A stretch of DNA of 64,000 bases from Scalesia atractyloides. Taxonomy: Eukaryota > Streptophyta > Magnoliopsida > Asterales > Asteraceae. Positions 44,130 through 55,988 of the stretch are shown in pieces; the first letter of the stretch is position 1; each line of letters begins with the position of its first letter. The position numbers and the translations under genes were made by a program. The DNA lies in contig CAMTDV010000030.1 in assembly GCA_947069175.1 (NCBI GenBank), positions 102,572,411 through 102,636,410 of the forward strand, given 5' to 3'. The notes under the pieces were generated by a model. The model did not search any database. It saw nothing but the letters and a program-made list of their open reading frames with translations, and was not told where the DNA came from.

Positions 44130-44262
44130 ATAGCATATTGCCACGAGCCGCCTGGTTTAAGTCATCATTCAAGAAGGTTATGTAAGGAGATAGCTACTAT
44201 AGAGGAATCAAGGCGCATTTAAAATGATGATGCAAGTATATATGTAAGAGTAGAATAATCTA
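44130..44262. repeat. Dispersed repeat copy 1 (pair with 45030-45185)
   Basis: Shares 'aggcatagcatattgccacgagccg'-like text and downstream words with 45040-45170, with considerable divergence. The second copy is open for about 50 codons (FVEAIGRKVLWRNHGPFKT) but I do not recognise a domain. Confidence 0.5.
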
Positions 44263-44280
44263 GAATATTTTAGAGTAGCT

Positions 44281-44391
44281 TAGCGATCGGAGGGAGGGGC
44301 ACTTGAAGTCCTCTTGTTAAAGAAATCCATCTGGATTCCAGGTGGATTTCTTTAACAAGAGGACTTCAAGTACCTCTCCCTCCGATCGTTA
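44281..44391. repeat. Long near-perfect hairpin (foldback)
   Basis: The arms 44284-44329 and 44343-44388 are inverted complements with only two differences over about 46 bp, separated by a 13-base loop (tctggattccagg). In plus-strand RNA the differences are one G-U wobble and one C-A mismatch, so a transcript would fold into a stable stem of the size of a plant microRNA or siRNA precursor. No target duplication or known MITE end was seen. No expression evidence is available here. Confidence 0.9.
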
Positions 44392-45029
44392 ATTTGTTAA
44401 TACTATACACGTATATTTTTTAACGGCATCAAGGGAAGATACAACTAAAGAAACCAAAACACGTCTAGCAAAAACAAATTTGAGGTACAAATATTAAAAC
44501 TACATCACGCATTACATTCTAACAAATTACATCTCTCTCTACTTTGTTCAACTTTATAGTTTATACTCTCTATTCCTCCACAATTTTCTTCGGATTTCTT
44601 TGAATGTTTTTCTAGCCTTCCATAAAAATCCAAGGCTGCCAAAACAATAGAATGCACTATTTTTTTATATATATTATTCCTCTTAAGTGTTCTTTACGTG
44701 ATATTTTACCTTGTTTACAAGCACGGTCGGAAGTTAAACTTATTTAGTTGAAGAACTAGGTTCACGATAACTTATAAAGACATATCCGTGGTAGTGCACA
44801 AATATGCATACATATAAGGTGTATTTTATACACAAACATTTGTTTGAAAACGTTAAATCAACCACCCATTAGATTTGGAAGTGAGTCTATCTTTTAATTA
44901 CTATGGATTTATTCTATGTTGGTATATTGTGTCCGATAGTGTCACTATCTATTTCATCCAACTTATCCTTTTTTTTGAGAAACTATTTACATAAATTTAA
45001 AACTAATCTTATTTTTTATATACAGAAAG

Positions 45030-45185
45030 GTAGGCAGGTAGCGTATTATCACGAGCCGTCAAGTATAACTTATAAGGCATCGTTCGTGGAGGCTATCGGG
45101 AGAAAGGTTCTGTGGAGAAATCATGGCCCTTTTAAAACAATGATGGAACGTGAGGGATGCAAGTACATATTTATGAGTAGATAAC
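45030..45185. repeat. Dispersed repeat copy 2
   Basis: Diverged partner of 44130-44262. Shortly downstream, 'gttggttcagtggtcaaaaggc' (about 45209-45230) resembles a tRNA A box, so the copies may belong to a SINE-like family. No gene is claimed. Confidence 0.45.
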
Positions 45186-45511
45186 TACAATACCAAGGTT
45201 CCTGAGATGTTGGTTCAGTGGTCAAAAGGCATGCCCTCTTTACGAGAACTCATATATGCATACATATATGATATATGTGTATATATAGACACGTTGTTAG
45301 AAAATACAAAATCAACCACATAAGATCTGGTAGAGAAAGAAAAAGGTAATATATCTTTTTGTTACTATAGATTGATATGTTGATATACGTTGTCCAATAG
45401 TGTCACCTTCAATCTCATCCAACACTTATCCCTTTTGTCTTCATGATATATATACTGATAAATTGTTTGCATAATAATAAGTTAATTTTATTTTAAAAAT
45501 ATACTTTTGAT

Positions 45512-46299
45512 TAGGGCTGTGCAACGGTTTAGAACTGGACAGAACGAACCGAACCTAGCCGGAACTGGAACCGATTAAATGCTAAATTTAAGAACCGGAA
45601 CCAACCGAATTTTAATGATTCCGGTTCGGTTCGGAACCGGGTTAAACGGTTCTCGCCGGAACGGATATCAATTAAATTCTAAAATTAACAATTCAATAAA
45701 AATCGATCAAACCATTTTAAAGCCTATCTACTGAAATTTATAAAAGAAAATATATTCCCAATACATAAATATAATGAAACAAAAATAAAAAAGTACAAAA
45801 AAAGTTTATCAATCATAAGAACAAATACATAAACACACTTTGATTTATGTTAGCTGTAGCATTAAGGTTACAAAATGACTATTCTCATTCATTTTCCTAT
45901 TAATTGATTAAATGATTCATATTTAATTAGTTTTAATAACAATAATTAAAACATGAGAGCTACAATTTATCTTCACATTCTCCATCGTTCTTTGAGTAAT
46001 ACACCCATTCTCATCAAAACATTCTTTACACGACATGGTAAAATATCTCTTGATAATGATAGTACAACATTTTTTACAAAAATATACCATTAATTAAATA
46101 GGGTTTTAAATATATATAATTCCAACAGTTCTAACGGTTCTTTAACGAACCGTCGGTTTAACCGGAACCGAACGGGAACCGTTTTCACCCAAATTTAAGA
46201 ACCGGAACCGACCGATATACAAAAATACGGTTGGGATCTAGCGGTGCCGGTTCGGTTCCTCGGTTCTGGCGGTTCAAAACCGTAAACTGCTCAGCCCTA
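45512..46299. mobile_element. hAT-type non-autonomous element with 8-bp TSD
   Basis: A 788-bp element with termini TAGGGCTGTGCA and TAGGGCTGAGCA and the perfect 8-bp duplication CTTTTGAT (45504-45511 and 46300-46307). Both ends carry many GAACCGG/GGTTCGG words, similar in style to the 27587 element. The AT-rich interior has no ORF of note. Confidence 0.92.
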
Positions 46300-46571
46300 C
46301 TTTTGATGACTAATAAAATCAGTTCTTGCAATTAAACTTCATTATTAACTATCAAAATGATAAATTGTGTCAAGAACATGATTATATACTCAAAAGGTAA
46401 TAGACTTGTAGAAAAACATTATACCGTTAAACTAGACTCATATATAGTTGGTTTTTCTTTATCTACAAACCGTACCTTTTCTCTTTTCTATATCTATCTG
46501 CATTTTATTAGACCGTCTATAAACGAGTAAAATAAAAGACGTTGGTATGAACGAAGTAAAGAAATATAAAT

Positions 46572-47078
46572 TGTTGGCTATTTTAGTGTAATTTGAGATT
46601 GCGTGTGACGTTCAAATAAGAGTGCACGCTTATTTGAATGTCATCGGGACTAACGGGGGATCCGAGGGGGCAGCGCCCTTGGGAGCAGGGTCGAAGGGGC
46701 GGCAGCCCTTGGTTGGGGTCGAGCTGGAAATTTTTTATTTTGGACAAAAGTCCTTTATAAAAAATGCATCAGAAACTCAATTTCGGGCTAAATGTGCAAT
46801 TTTGAAACTTGAGGGACTAAAGGTGTCTTTGTTCAAAACAAAAACTGCAAGCAGTTGTGTAAAAAACTGAAAATACGCTCCTGCGGATTAATTTTCTTTC
46901 TGGATGAATTTTCATTCGTAACGAATCCCCTAAATCTCATAATCAAAATTTCATACGGAAATCTAGAATCAAAATCTGATTTTATCTGATCAAAGATTGG
47001 TAGCCACTCCAATTGTTTGATCTGAAAGTGATTACACGACTTCAGATTTATCCAAACAAATTTCGAATTTTCCCAACA
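46572..47078 (+). repeat. 5' LTR of the copia element
   Basis: 507 bp, TG...CA. It contains 'gggggcagcgcccttgggagc', a GC-rich patch shared with the 3' LTR. The next bases (aagatcaaac) are not the common Met-tRNA primer site. Confidence 0.95.
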
Positions 47079-47101
47079 AAGATCAAACAATTTCAGTGAA
47101 G

Positions 47102-47879
47102 ATGACAAGCGGTGGTGAATCTGCGAAGGCTATGACGAACAAATTTGTGAAATTGGATAAGTTTGAAGGGCAAGACTTTCGTCGCTGACAAAAGAAGATG
47201 CATTTTCTGTTGACGACTTTGAAAGTGGTGTACGCTCTGAGTATCCCGATGCCTGAGGAAGTGACGGATGAGACACTGGAACAAACTAGGAAGCGTGGAA
47301 AGTGGCTGAATGATGATTACGTATCTCGTGGGCATATTCGGAATGGTATGTGTGACTCTTTTTCGATATTTATCAAAATGTTAAATCTGCAAAAGAACCG
47401 TGAGAATTACTAGAGGCCAAATACATGGCTGAAGACACATCTAGTAAGAAATTCTTAGTTAGTGATTTTATGAACTATAAAATGGTTGATGATTGACCCA
47501 TCATGGAACAATATAATGAATGTCTAAGAATTCTGGGCCAATTCGAACAACATGGTTTAAAGATGGATGAAGCAATTTCTGTTCCATCTATCATTGATAA
47601 ACTTCCCCCTTCATGGAAAGATTTTAAACATACTTTAAAACATAAGAATGAAGAAATGAATCTGGTTGAACTTGGAAGTTGTTTTCGAATTGAGGAGTCT
47701 TGTCGGGCCATGGAAAATGTTAACAAAGATAAACACGTTGGTGGGTCTTCTGTTAACATGGTGGAAGAAAGTGGTCCTAGTTTCAAACATTCTAACAAAG
47801 GAAACAAAGCAACAAGAATGAAGCTGGTACTAGTGGATCCTCGAAGGATCCAAAGCAAAAGGTCAGAAATTAAACTTTA
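47102..47879 (+). pseudogene. Copia gag remnant
   Basis: The open segment beginning at 47102 includes the gag N-terminus (KFVKLDKFEGQDF) and, from 47503, the classic copia gag block (NECLRILGQFEQHGLKM; LPPSWKDFKHTLKHK). It is broken by an in-frame TGA near 47186, a frame change near 47365 and a TGA at about 47493-47495. No complete product is possible. Confidence 0.85.
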
Positions 47880-50800
47880 AATATAATTCGGATGTGAATT
47901 ATGTGTCACTAATTTCTGAAGCATTTTATGTGCAGGATGATTCTGTTGCTTGGTGGTACGACTCGGGAGCAACAAGTCATGTATGTAAGATCGAAGATGG
48001 TTCAGGACCTTACATTAATTGAAGATGGATCTGTTTTAAAGATGGGAAATGTTGCAACCGAGCCAATCCACGGAATTGGAAGTGTAGTACTAGTATTTAC
48101 TTCGGGAAAAACTATAAGTTTAAGTAATGTATTGTATGCACCCTGGCATTCGGAAAACTTGTTATCCGGTATTGTATTAAATAATTGCGGGTACAAACAA
48201 GTGTTAGAATGTGACAAGTATATCTTGTCAAGACATGGTTCTTTTATCGGATTTGGTTATTTATGTAATGGTATGATTATGTTAAATCTAGAAGTGCCGT
48301 TTAGTGATAATTCTGTTTGTATGATTAATTCTAGTGTAAATTCGTCTAAATCTGAATTATGGCATGATAGATTAGGACATGTACATTATAAACGACTAAT
48401 GGAAATGTCTAAAATGAGCTTGATTCCGGCAGTAAATTTAACAAATGAAAAATGTCATATCTGCAAGTTGAATAAAATAACTTGAAAACCATTCATGCAA
48501 CATGTTACTAGAGAAAGTAAACTATTAGATTTGATACATAGTGATCTATGTGATTTTCATGGTACACCATCATTAGGTAACAAGAAGTATGTTGTAACCT
48601 TTATAGATGATGCCACTAGATTCTGTTACGTTTACTTGTTACATGCAAAAGATGAAGCTTGGAAAAGTTTAAAATCTATAAACAAGAAGTGGAGCTTCAT
48701 CAAAGTGAATTGATCAAAACCCTACATACGGATAGAGGTGTGAGTATTTTGATCCAGAATATTTCCAATCAATGGAATAATACACCTTACCACAGCTTTC
48801 TTACACACCAGAACAAAATGGTGTGGCAGAAAGGAAGAATAGGACACTAAAAGAGATGGTTAATACCATGTTGTCCTATTCGGGTCTAAATAATGGGTTT
48901 TGAGGAGAGGCGATGTTGACAGCCTGCTATTTGTTAAAAGGGTTCCTAATAAAAGGAACAAAACAACCCCTTTTGAGCTTTGGTATAAAAAGCCACCCGA
49001 GTTGCAAAAACTAAGAGTTTGGGGTTGTAGAGCCGTGGTAAGGCTCAATGATCCTAAGATAAGAAACTTAGGGGAAAGAGGTATAGAATGCATTTTCATT
49101 GGATATGCTGAGCACTCATTTGCTCACGGTTCTATGTAATAGAACCAAATGACCACGTTTCAGTACATACAGTTATTGAGGCAAGAAGTGGAAATGTAGA
49201 ATATGATGAAGAAAGATTCACATCTATACCTAGGCCAAAGGATATGAATCCTTCTCTTAAGATTTCTAGTGAAAAAAAATCATGCCTTCAACTAGCACTA
49301 AACTAAGAAGGAGTTCAAGAGAAAGAAAGGCCAAGTCTTATGGTGACGATTTTCAACTCTACTTAGTTGAGGGATCTAGGATTGATATTCATTTTCAATA
49401 TCAATATTGCTTCCATGTTGATGAGGATCCAAAGACATATAGTGAAGCAATGGCTTCACGGGATGTTTCATTTTGGAAAGAAGCCATCCAAGATTAAATG
49501 GATTCTATTTTGCAAAATAACACTTGGAAATTGGTGGATTTACCTCCTGGTTGTAAACCATTGGGAAGTAAATGGATCTTCACAATCAAAGCCAGATTAG
49601 TAATCCAAGGATTTAAACAAAAGGAGGGTATTGACTTTTTTGATACATATGCTCCTGTAGCAAGGATATCCACCATTAGATTATTATTAGCATTTGCTGC
49701 TATACATAATCTTGTAATTCACCAAATGGATGTAAAAACTGCATTTCTAAATGGTGAATTAGATGAGGAGATTTACATGAAACAGCCAGAAGGGTTTATT
49801 ATGCCTGGAAGTGAAAACAAGGTGTGTAAACTAATTAAATCTCTTTATGGTTTGAAGCAAGCACCCAAACAGTGGCATCAAAAGTTTGATGAGATTGTAT
49901 TGTCTATTGGTGTTGCTTTAAACCAAGCAGATAAATGTGTTTATAGCAAGTTTGATACTTCTGGGAACGGAGTCTTGATCTGTTTGTATGTAGATGATAT
50001 GTTGATTTTTGGCACTAACCAAGATCAAGTTGATAGAACAAAAGAATTTTTTATCATCTATGTTTGCTATAAAAGATATGGGGGAGGCTGAGGTGATTTT
50101 AGGTATTAAAATCAAACGTGAGAACATGGGCATTTCAATATCTCAATCACACTATATTGAGAAGATCTTGAACAAGTTCAATTTCAAGGATTGTTCTCCC
50201 GCAAGTACTCCTGTTGATCCTAGTCTGAAGCTATTACCTAATAAATGTATTGCAGTATCTCCACTTGAGTACTCAAGAGCGATTAGATCACTTATGTACG
50301 CTATGATCAGCACCAGACCAGATATAGCGTATGGTGTTGGAAAACTTAGTAGGTCTACTAGCAATCATAGTACTCATCACTGGCAAGCACTAGGTCGAGT
50401 ATTCAAATACTTGAAAGGAACCATGGACTATGGTCTGACTTACATTGGATTTCCTTTAGTGATTGAAGGATATTCAGATGCAAGTTGGATAAACAATAAG
50501 GAAGATTATTCTTCCACAAGTGGTTGGGTATTCCTACTTGGGGGAGGTGCCATTTCTTGGGCTTCAAAGAAACATACTTGCATAACTGTTTCAACAATGG
50601 AGTCTGAGTTTGTAGCGTTTGCCACAGCTGGCAAAGAAGCTGAGTGGCTAAGAAACTTAATTTATGAGATTCCATTGTGGCCAAAACCAATGGTTCCCAT
50701 TTCTATCAGGTGTGATAGTGAAGCTACACTGGCTAAGGCGTATAGTCAAGTGTATAATGGCAAGTCAAGACTGTCACACCCCGACCCGCAGCGGAAATAA

Positions 50801-51240
50801 GAGTAGGGGCATAATTGGGTTATCACCAAAGCACATGACATTTACTATTATGTTTCATAATTAAATGAAGTCAAAGTTACATTTCTCAGACCTTCAAACA
50901 TGTTCATTCATTACAAAGGAAAATAACCAAACATAATAATCCAAACACTAAATCGTTTTATTTCTTCTAATCCAGGCCCTACGTGTTCCTAGCTGCTGCT
51001 GGTTCACCTGTATCATGTGTAAAAATGGAGGTTTTTGGGTCAACATAAGTTGGCGAGTGAACCTTATAGATAAACATTTAATAATGATTTTCTGGTTAGT
51101 TTATCAATAAAATATTGTGCATAATCATAAAAGAGCATACGTATGAAATCAAGCAATGGCAACATCGGTTACAATTATAACATACATTAACAATTGATAA
51201 CATACATGATCATACCAACATCATATGATAATTAACATAA

Positions 51241-51475
51241 ATGAACTGTGAGATCAAGGCTCAATCAAACGGAGCCGATCGTATTGCATGAACTGAAAAT
51301 GTAAATTGAATTGTGTGCTCAAGGCTCAATCAAACGGAGCCGAGCGTATTGCATGAACTTGAAATGTAAATTGAACTGTGCACTCAAGGCTCAATCAAAC
51401 GGAGCCGAGCGTATTGCATGAACTTGAAATGTAAATAACCGATCAAGGCTCAATCAAACGGAGCCGATCGTGCGG
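51241..51475. repeat. Four-copy ~64-bp tandem repeat inside the solo LTR
   Basis: The core 'caaggctcaatcaaacggag' recurs at 51255, 51320, 51384 and 51443 (spacing 65, 64 and 59 bp), with 'gtattgcatgaact' between copies. Confidence 0.92.
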
Positions 51476-52035
51476 GCACGCCCTGATCAACCGCATAATA
51501 AAATGGGGATCAAACTCAACCTCGAGGGATGGGGAGCTACGGCCTCAGCAATTGCATGTACTGAAATAATAACTTGCAAACAATTCTAACTACTGAACAG
51601 CAACAACTAACACACATGTCATGATATGATATATGCACAATAACTTAGTTATAATAAGTAAATGAATAAGACACATGATACACCCAAAAAATGTGATTAA
51701 AACGGGGAATTTGAAGGGTTCACTCACATTGGGTGCGTTGGATTTGAATTGGTGAGATGCGCACGATTTAGATGAAACGAGTTAACGAGGAATCACTGAC
51801 CTAAATAATAATAGGAAAAAATATATTAAATGGATGGATTTTATTAAAGATTTTTAATGGAATTTTTGGATATATTTTTTGTGAGTTTATGGCTATTTTC
51901 CATCCTTAAAAATGTTATTTTTAAGTATTTTTAATTGATTTTTAATTTAAATAAAACAAATAATTATTTAAAAAAAATAATATTTTTTTACTGTTTGACC
52001 GTTGACCGTTGACCGTTGACCGGTTCGGTCAGCGG

Positions 52036-52121
52036 TAATTCTTGCGCCGAGCGGGATTCGAACCTGTGACCTTCCGTTCACGCGCACGTAGCTCTACCAA
52101 CTGAGCTACGTGACTAACCCG
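52036..52121 (-). repeat. tRNA-like module 1 in the solo LTR
   Basis: On the minus strand: TAGCTCAGTTGG (A box, D-arm GCTC...GAGC) followed by AGGTTCGAATCCC (B box, T-arm). The putative acceptor halves GTCACGT and TCGGCGC do not pair and the anticodon arm is irregular, so it is not a functional tRNA gene. Both Pol III boxes are intact. Confidence 0.7.
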
Positions 52122-52204
52122 TTAGAAAACTAGTTTTAATTATATTAATACACTTATTCGAATTTACCGAAAATTCCTTTATTTTACAAAACGTTTTATT
52201 CTCA

Positions 52205-52305
52205 TTGAACCGGTGTTGGTGTCGAGACTCGATCGCGTGACGTGCAGTTTGTGTTGCACACAGTCCACCGCTGGACTGTGTGTCTAACCCGGGTATATTC
52301 TTGAA
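52205..52305 (-). repeat. tRNA-like module 2 in the solo LTR
   Basis: The minus strand begins GGGTTAGACACACAGTCCAGC, a D-arm-like hairpin (GTCCAGCGGTGGAC), and ends with the degenerate T-arm-like GATCGAGTCTCGAC. It is parallel to modules 1 and 3. Confidence 0.55.
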
Positions 52306-52384
52306 TTATATTATACTTAACAACTACTCAATCTAACCCGGTTAGTTTTATGAATAAAAAGGAATGTTATTACGCAGCGTGTGT

Positions 52385-52472
52385 GAAGCAAGGATCGAAC
52401 TCGGGACTCGTATATAAACTTTGCACACAGTCCACCGCTGGACTGTGTGTCTAACCCGTTAACTATCCGAAT
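52385..52472 (-). repeat. tRNA-like module 3 in the solo LTR
   Basis: The minus strand begins GGGTTAGACACACAGTCCAGC like module 2 and has a B-box-like GAGTTCGATCC at about 52392-52402. Modules 2 and 3 look like duplicates with different T-arm ends. Confidence 0.6.
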
Positions 52473-53286
52473 TTTATTTATTCTTAACCCGTTGTTATGC
52501 TCGTCTTCTTCACCGGTTTTACACAGATCACTGGTTCAGGGTTCTACTACTTAAATAACATGATTACTAGTTTGAATGAACAAACCGAACAGTTTGGGGG
52601 AAAGGAATACCGGACAGGTCGTCTTCTTCAGGAAGTCCGGCGAGAACAGACAACTCTGTTTTTGAAACTTCGGCTGAGAGGGCTAATCAATAGAATTTAA
52701 GAGTTAGATTTGAAATTGAACCAGAGTACATGGGTTATTAGCACGATTGAATGTGTTTACCGTCAACTAGCGTGGTTCGGCAAATTCCAGAATTTCTCCG
52801 GCGAAACCAGAAATCCAGCAAAATCTTCTGTGACTGACTTTGAGTGACGGAATAATGTTAGTAGTGTCCTAGCAATAGATTGAAACAGCAAGAGAAGAAA
52901 TTCTTACTGGTTTATGTTGAATACGGTTTTCCGGCGAGAATTGCAGAAAATTCCGGCGACAGTTTTCTTGTGCTCAAATGACTTGAAAACGCGACGAAAA
53001 TGGATTTGAGTGTATTTGAAACAGTTCTGAATCGTATAAATGATTGGAGACGGAATTATTTGAAACTTGAATGTCTTTCGGTTTCAAAACTCAACACTTG
53101 AAGTTCATTAAATCTAAACTTTAATTAGAAACCGATATGCGTCGGTTATAAGTTAATTAAACGAACGAAAACTGATTTGGCGATTTGGCTTACCGATTTC
53201 CGTTATTCAAATACCAGTAACCGTTCATCCGAGTTTGCGTATAAAATTCAATTGTTTTCATAATACTAACAGAAAACAATTGGTGG

Positions 53287-53361
53287 CGGAGTGGTTTGGA
53301 GCCGGAAAGTTAAGTCATTGGAGCAGTTGACCCGGGTTCGAGTCCGGTCAGCTCCAAACAT
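53287..53361 (+). repeat. tRNA-like module 4 in the solo LTR
   Basis: On the plus strand, TTTGGAGC and GCTCCAAA can form an 8-bp acceptor-like stem around a T-arm CCGGGTTCGAGTCCGG with a perfect stem and B box. The D-arm side is degenerate. Orientation is opposite to modules 1-3. Confidence 0.55.
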
Positions 53362-54137
53362 TTTTTATTTATTTTATTTTAACTTTTTATCAAATATAAC
53401 TTTTATAGTTTAGCTTATATATTAATTATGTAACGTTTAAACTCAAAATACTCATAAATACTTAATGAAATTTCGTAACTTGATATTTGATTACAAAACG
53501 GAGCGGGTTTTGGAGACCCGATTTATACAAATGTTACAAAGACACTTAGGTGTGAGACATAGCATGGTTCGTGAGCTCATCATGCATGGTGCTATTTCGG
53601 TTGAGTATGTGAGAACTCAACAGAACTTAGCTGATCACTTAACCAAAGGGTTAACTAGAGATCTCGTGAAAGGATCAGCTGTGGGATTAGGGTTAAAGTC
53701 CATCTGAAAACTCTCATGTTAAGATACGCAATTCCCACCTAATATGACGTTAGGTGCAGAATTCAATATGGAAAGCTTAACATCTAAAGTTTTGAACACA
53801 ACATTAAAATTATCCCAAAGGTATGTGTTTAGATCTGCAAGTTAAGGAAGGTTGAGGTATATCTTCTTAATAGCTCTTTTGAAAAATTGCATTTGCAGGT
53901 GCAAGAGTAAAAGAGCTACCTATATGAGCATGAAGTTTAGCTGCTTCAAGAAGCTTGGACTCGGCTTTGATATACTTATGAAGGATAGGGACATGGGCTA
54001 GTAAAAGATAGTGTCAAGTTAGATCTATGTATGTAAACTAATGTGTATATTATCTTCATGTATTCAGTATGCATTAGTTTGTTTGATTGCTGTGAACAAG
54101 TTAGTTAATCTATGATTACACTAAAATGGGGGAGGTA

Positions 54138-54643
54138 TGTTGGATATCTTAGTGTAATTTGAGATTGTGTGTGACGTTCAAATAAGAGTGCACGCTTATT
54201 TGAATGTCATCGGGACTAACGGGGGATCCAAGGGGGCAGCGCCCCTGGGAGCAGGGTTCAAGGGGCGGCAGCCCCTGGCTGGGGTCGAGCTGGAAATTTT
54301 TTATTTTGGACAAAAGTCCTTTATAAAAAATGCATCAGAAACTCAATTTCGGGCTAAATGTGCAATTTTGAAACTTGAGGGACTAAAGGTGTCTTTGTTC
54401 AAAACAAAAACTGCAAGCAGTTGTACAAACAACTGAAAATACGCTCATGCGGATTAATTTTCTTTCTGGACGAATTTTCATTCGTAACGAATCCCCTAAA
54501 TCTCACAATCAAAATTTCATACGGAATCTAGGATCAAAATCTGATTTTATACGATCAAAGATTGGTAACCACTCCAATTGTTTGATCTGAAAGTGATTAC
54601 ACGACTTCAGATTTATCCAAACAAATTTCGAATTTTCCCAACA
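54138..54643 (+). repeat. 3' LTR of the copia element
   Basis: 506 bp. It differs from the 5' LTR by about 19 substitutions and one base indel. Confidence 0.95.
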
Positions 54644-54648
54644 TAAAT

Positions 54649-55988
54649 GTTAGGGATTACTTGTATTTCTAGGCATTAGTACTTGCATAACCACTAAATT
54701 GGTGGTGCAGTGGCAAGGCATAATCTTTTAATATACTTAAGTGTTAGATCTTAGACTTAAGTCTTATAGTAAGCAAGAAATTCGTCGTTAAAGTCTTACA
54801 ATAAGTAAAAAATTTGTCCTTAAAAAAGTATGAGAAATATAATAAAATTCACGATACAATAATACAAAGCTAGAGAATTTAGAGAAAGGTACCTATGTCT
54901 TTTCCAAAATGGTCATCACAACATTAAACATGATGCTTTTGTCACATTTAAGGATATCCACTTTCTTCCACATGAGACTTGAAAATCAGACCAGATAAGT
55001 CAATTATATGAAATCATAATAAAGATAAAATTTTTATAAATCTTCTAATACGGTTACAGGTATTATTAGGGTTGGTGGTCCAACGACAAGACAAAGACTT
55101 TTAAAATGCCAAATGTGAAGTCTTGGACTTCTCAAACAAGCAAGAAATTCGCGGTTAAAAAAAATACAATTACACATACAACAATAATTTATTAAGTTCT
55201 AATTATCATGTGTTATGCTATAAATAACAATAAAATACATGTCTTTAACGTCCAGATTGATTTTATTTAATTTCCTATTTTCTAATAATTTACGTTCGTT
55301 AACTTTTTTTTATCTAAAAACTAAATACCCAACTGTGTTTAGTTTTTTCTCTTGATATTCCGGTATAAATTTTGGGAGAACAAAGTTGCATTCAAAATAA
55401 TTTTTTTTGATATCGTAAGCTACAACAAGTGTCAGCATCACAATGAATCGAACCGATACCAACATCAGTACCGGTATCGGTATCGTAAGCTTTTTTTAGT
55501 TTCATTATCACCATTTGTACTATAAATAATATACGTCTTTAACCCATTTAAATTGTTTTTCTCTAATAACTTGTATTCGTCAAATTTTTTTTTAAATAAG
55601 CTAAATACGCAGTTGTAAAAAAATTTCTTGACATTCCGGTATATTTTTGTAAAAAACGATGTTGTATTCAAACTAGAGTATTTTTTTCTGGTACAAGTTG
55701 TAGATCTTCCAAACCTTGGGGTTTCGCTTGGTTTCAAGCACCAAAACAACATTTTCATTGCTTGCCATCCTTGGAGTCTTGGAGGTATAAAAAAAACTAG
55801 AGTGGTTTTGTTTTAAGAGGGTGTTTGGGATTGCTTATTTAACTTTAAAAGTGTTTTTTTTTGTGTGTCAAAAGTACTTATTAACTTGTTAGTTTTTCAA
55901 AAGGAGTTTATAAAAAATTGGTTGAATTGACTTTTGTGATAGGAAATAGTTAATTGACCGAAAGGATATGGTAAGTGGGGTTAGTTCC
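54649..55988. other. Intergenic between two LTR elements
   Basis: AT-rich. A diverged ~170-bp duplication is visible (about 55215-55400 and 55510-55670, sharing 'attccggtata' and 'tctaataa'). Two A-box-like stretches (ggtggtgcagtggcaaggc at about 54698; tggtggtccaacgacaagac at 55073), each followed by 'caagcaagaaattcg', suggest SINE-like relics. No gene recognised. Confidence 0.55.

Larger units (their letters stand above)
50772..53538 (-). mobile_element. 2.77-kb solo LTR nested in copia RNase H, with 5-bp TSD
   Basis: Starts TGTCACACC and ends ATGTTACA, flanked by the perfect 5-bp duplication AAGAC (50767-50771 and 53539-53543). Removing it restores continuous RNase H reading across the target. 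The terminal sequences match the style of the LTRs at 55989 and 61508, whose element is oriented minus, so minus orientation (TGTAACA...GTGTGACA) is inferred. No pol domain is inside. The length fits long-LTR gypsy families. It contains a 64-bp tandem repeat and several tRNA-like modules. Confidence 0.85.
47925..53707 (+). pseudogene. Copia pol remnant, RNase H split by nested LTR
   Basis: The protease motif WWYDSGATSHVC lies near 47950. The GAG-pre-integrase zinc segment (ELWHDRLGHVHYKRL; CHICK) lies near 48355-48470, and the integrase core follows (DLIHSDLCD; TFIDDATRFCYVY). Reverse transcriptase runs from about 49530 (DTYAPVARISTIRLLLA; MDVKTAFLNGELDEEIYMKQ; LYVDDMLIFG, with the YVDD active site) and RNase H from about 50465 (YSDASWINNKEDY; STMESEFVA). 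It stops at the insertion at 50772 and resumes at 53539 (HLGVRHSMVRELI; QQNLADHLTKGL) to the stop at 53705-53707. Several stops and frame changes interrupt it. Confidence 0.9.
46572..54643 (+). mobile_element. Ty1/copia LTR retrotransposon, degenerate, with 5-bp TSD
   Basis: An 8,072-bp span with LTRs of 507 and 506 bp (TGTTGG...CCCAACA) and the perfect 5-bp duplication TAAAT (46567-46571 and 54644-54648). I count about 19 substitutions between the LTRs (roughly 4 percent), older than the chromovirus at 10.8 kb. Domain order gag, protease, integrase, RT, RNase H is that of copia. The purine tract 'aaaatgggggaggta' precedes the 3' LTR. The RNase H region is interrupted by a 2,767-bp insertion; without it the element is about 5.3 kb. 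Confidence 0.95.

Noticed and set aside
44281..44391. Stowaway MITE (CTCCCTCC word present)
   Set aside because: CTCCCTCC is not at the outer ends in the Stowaway orientation, and no clear TA target duplication frames the hairpin.
46622..46870. 82-codon ORF, similar to one at 54167-54436
   Set aside because: Both lie in the two copia LTRs; the similarity is due to LTR identity, not to a conserved gene.
52036..52121. Functional tRNA gene on the minus strand
   Set aside because: A and B boxes are good, but the acceptor halves do not pair and the anticodon arm is irregular.
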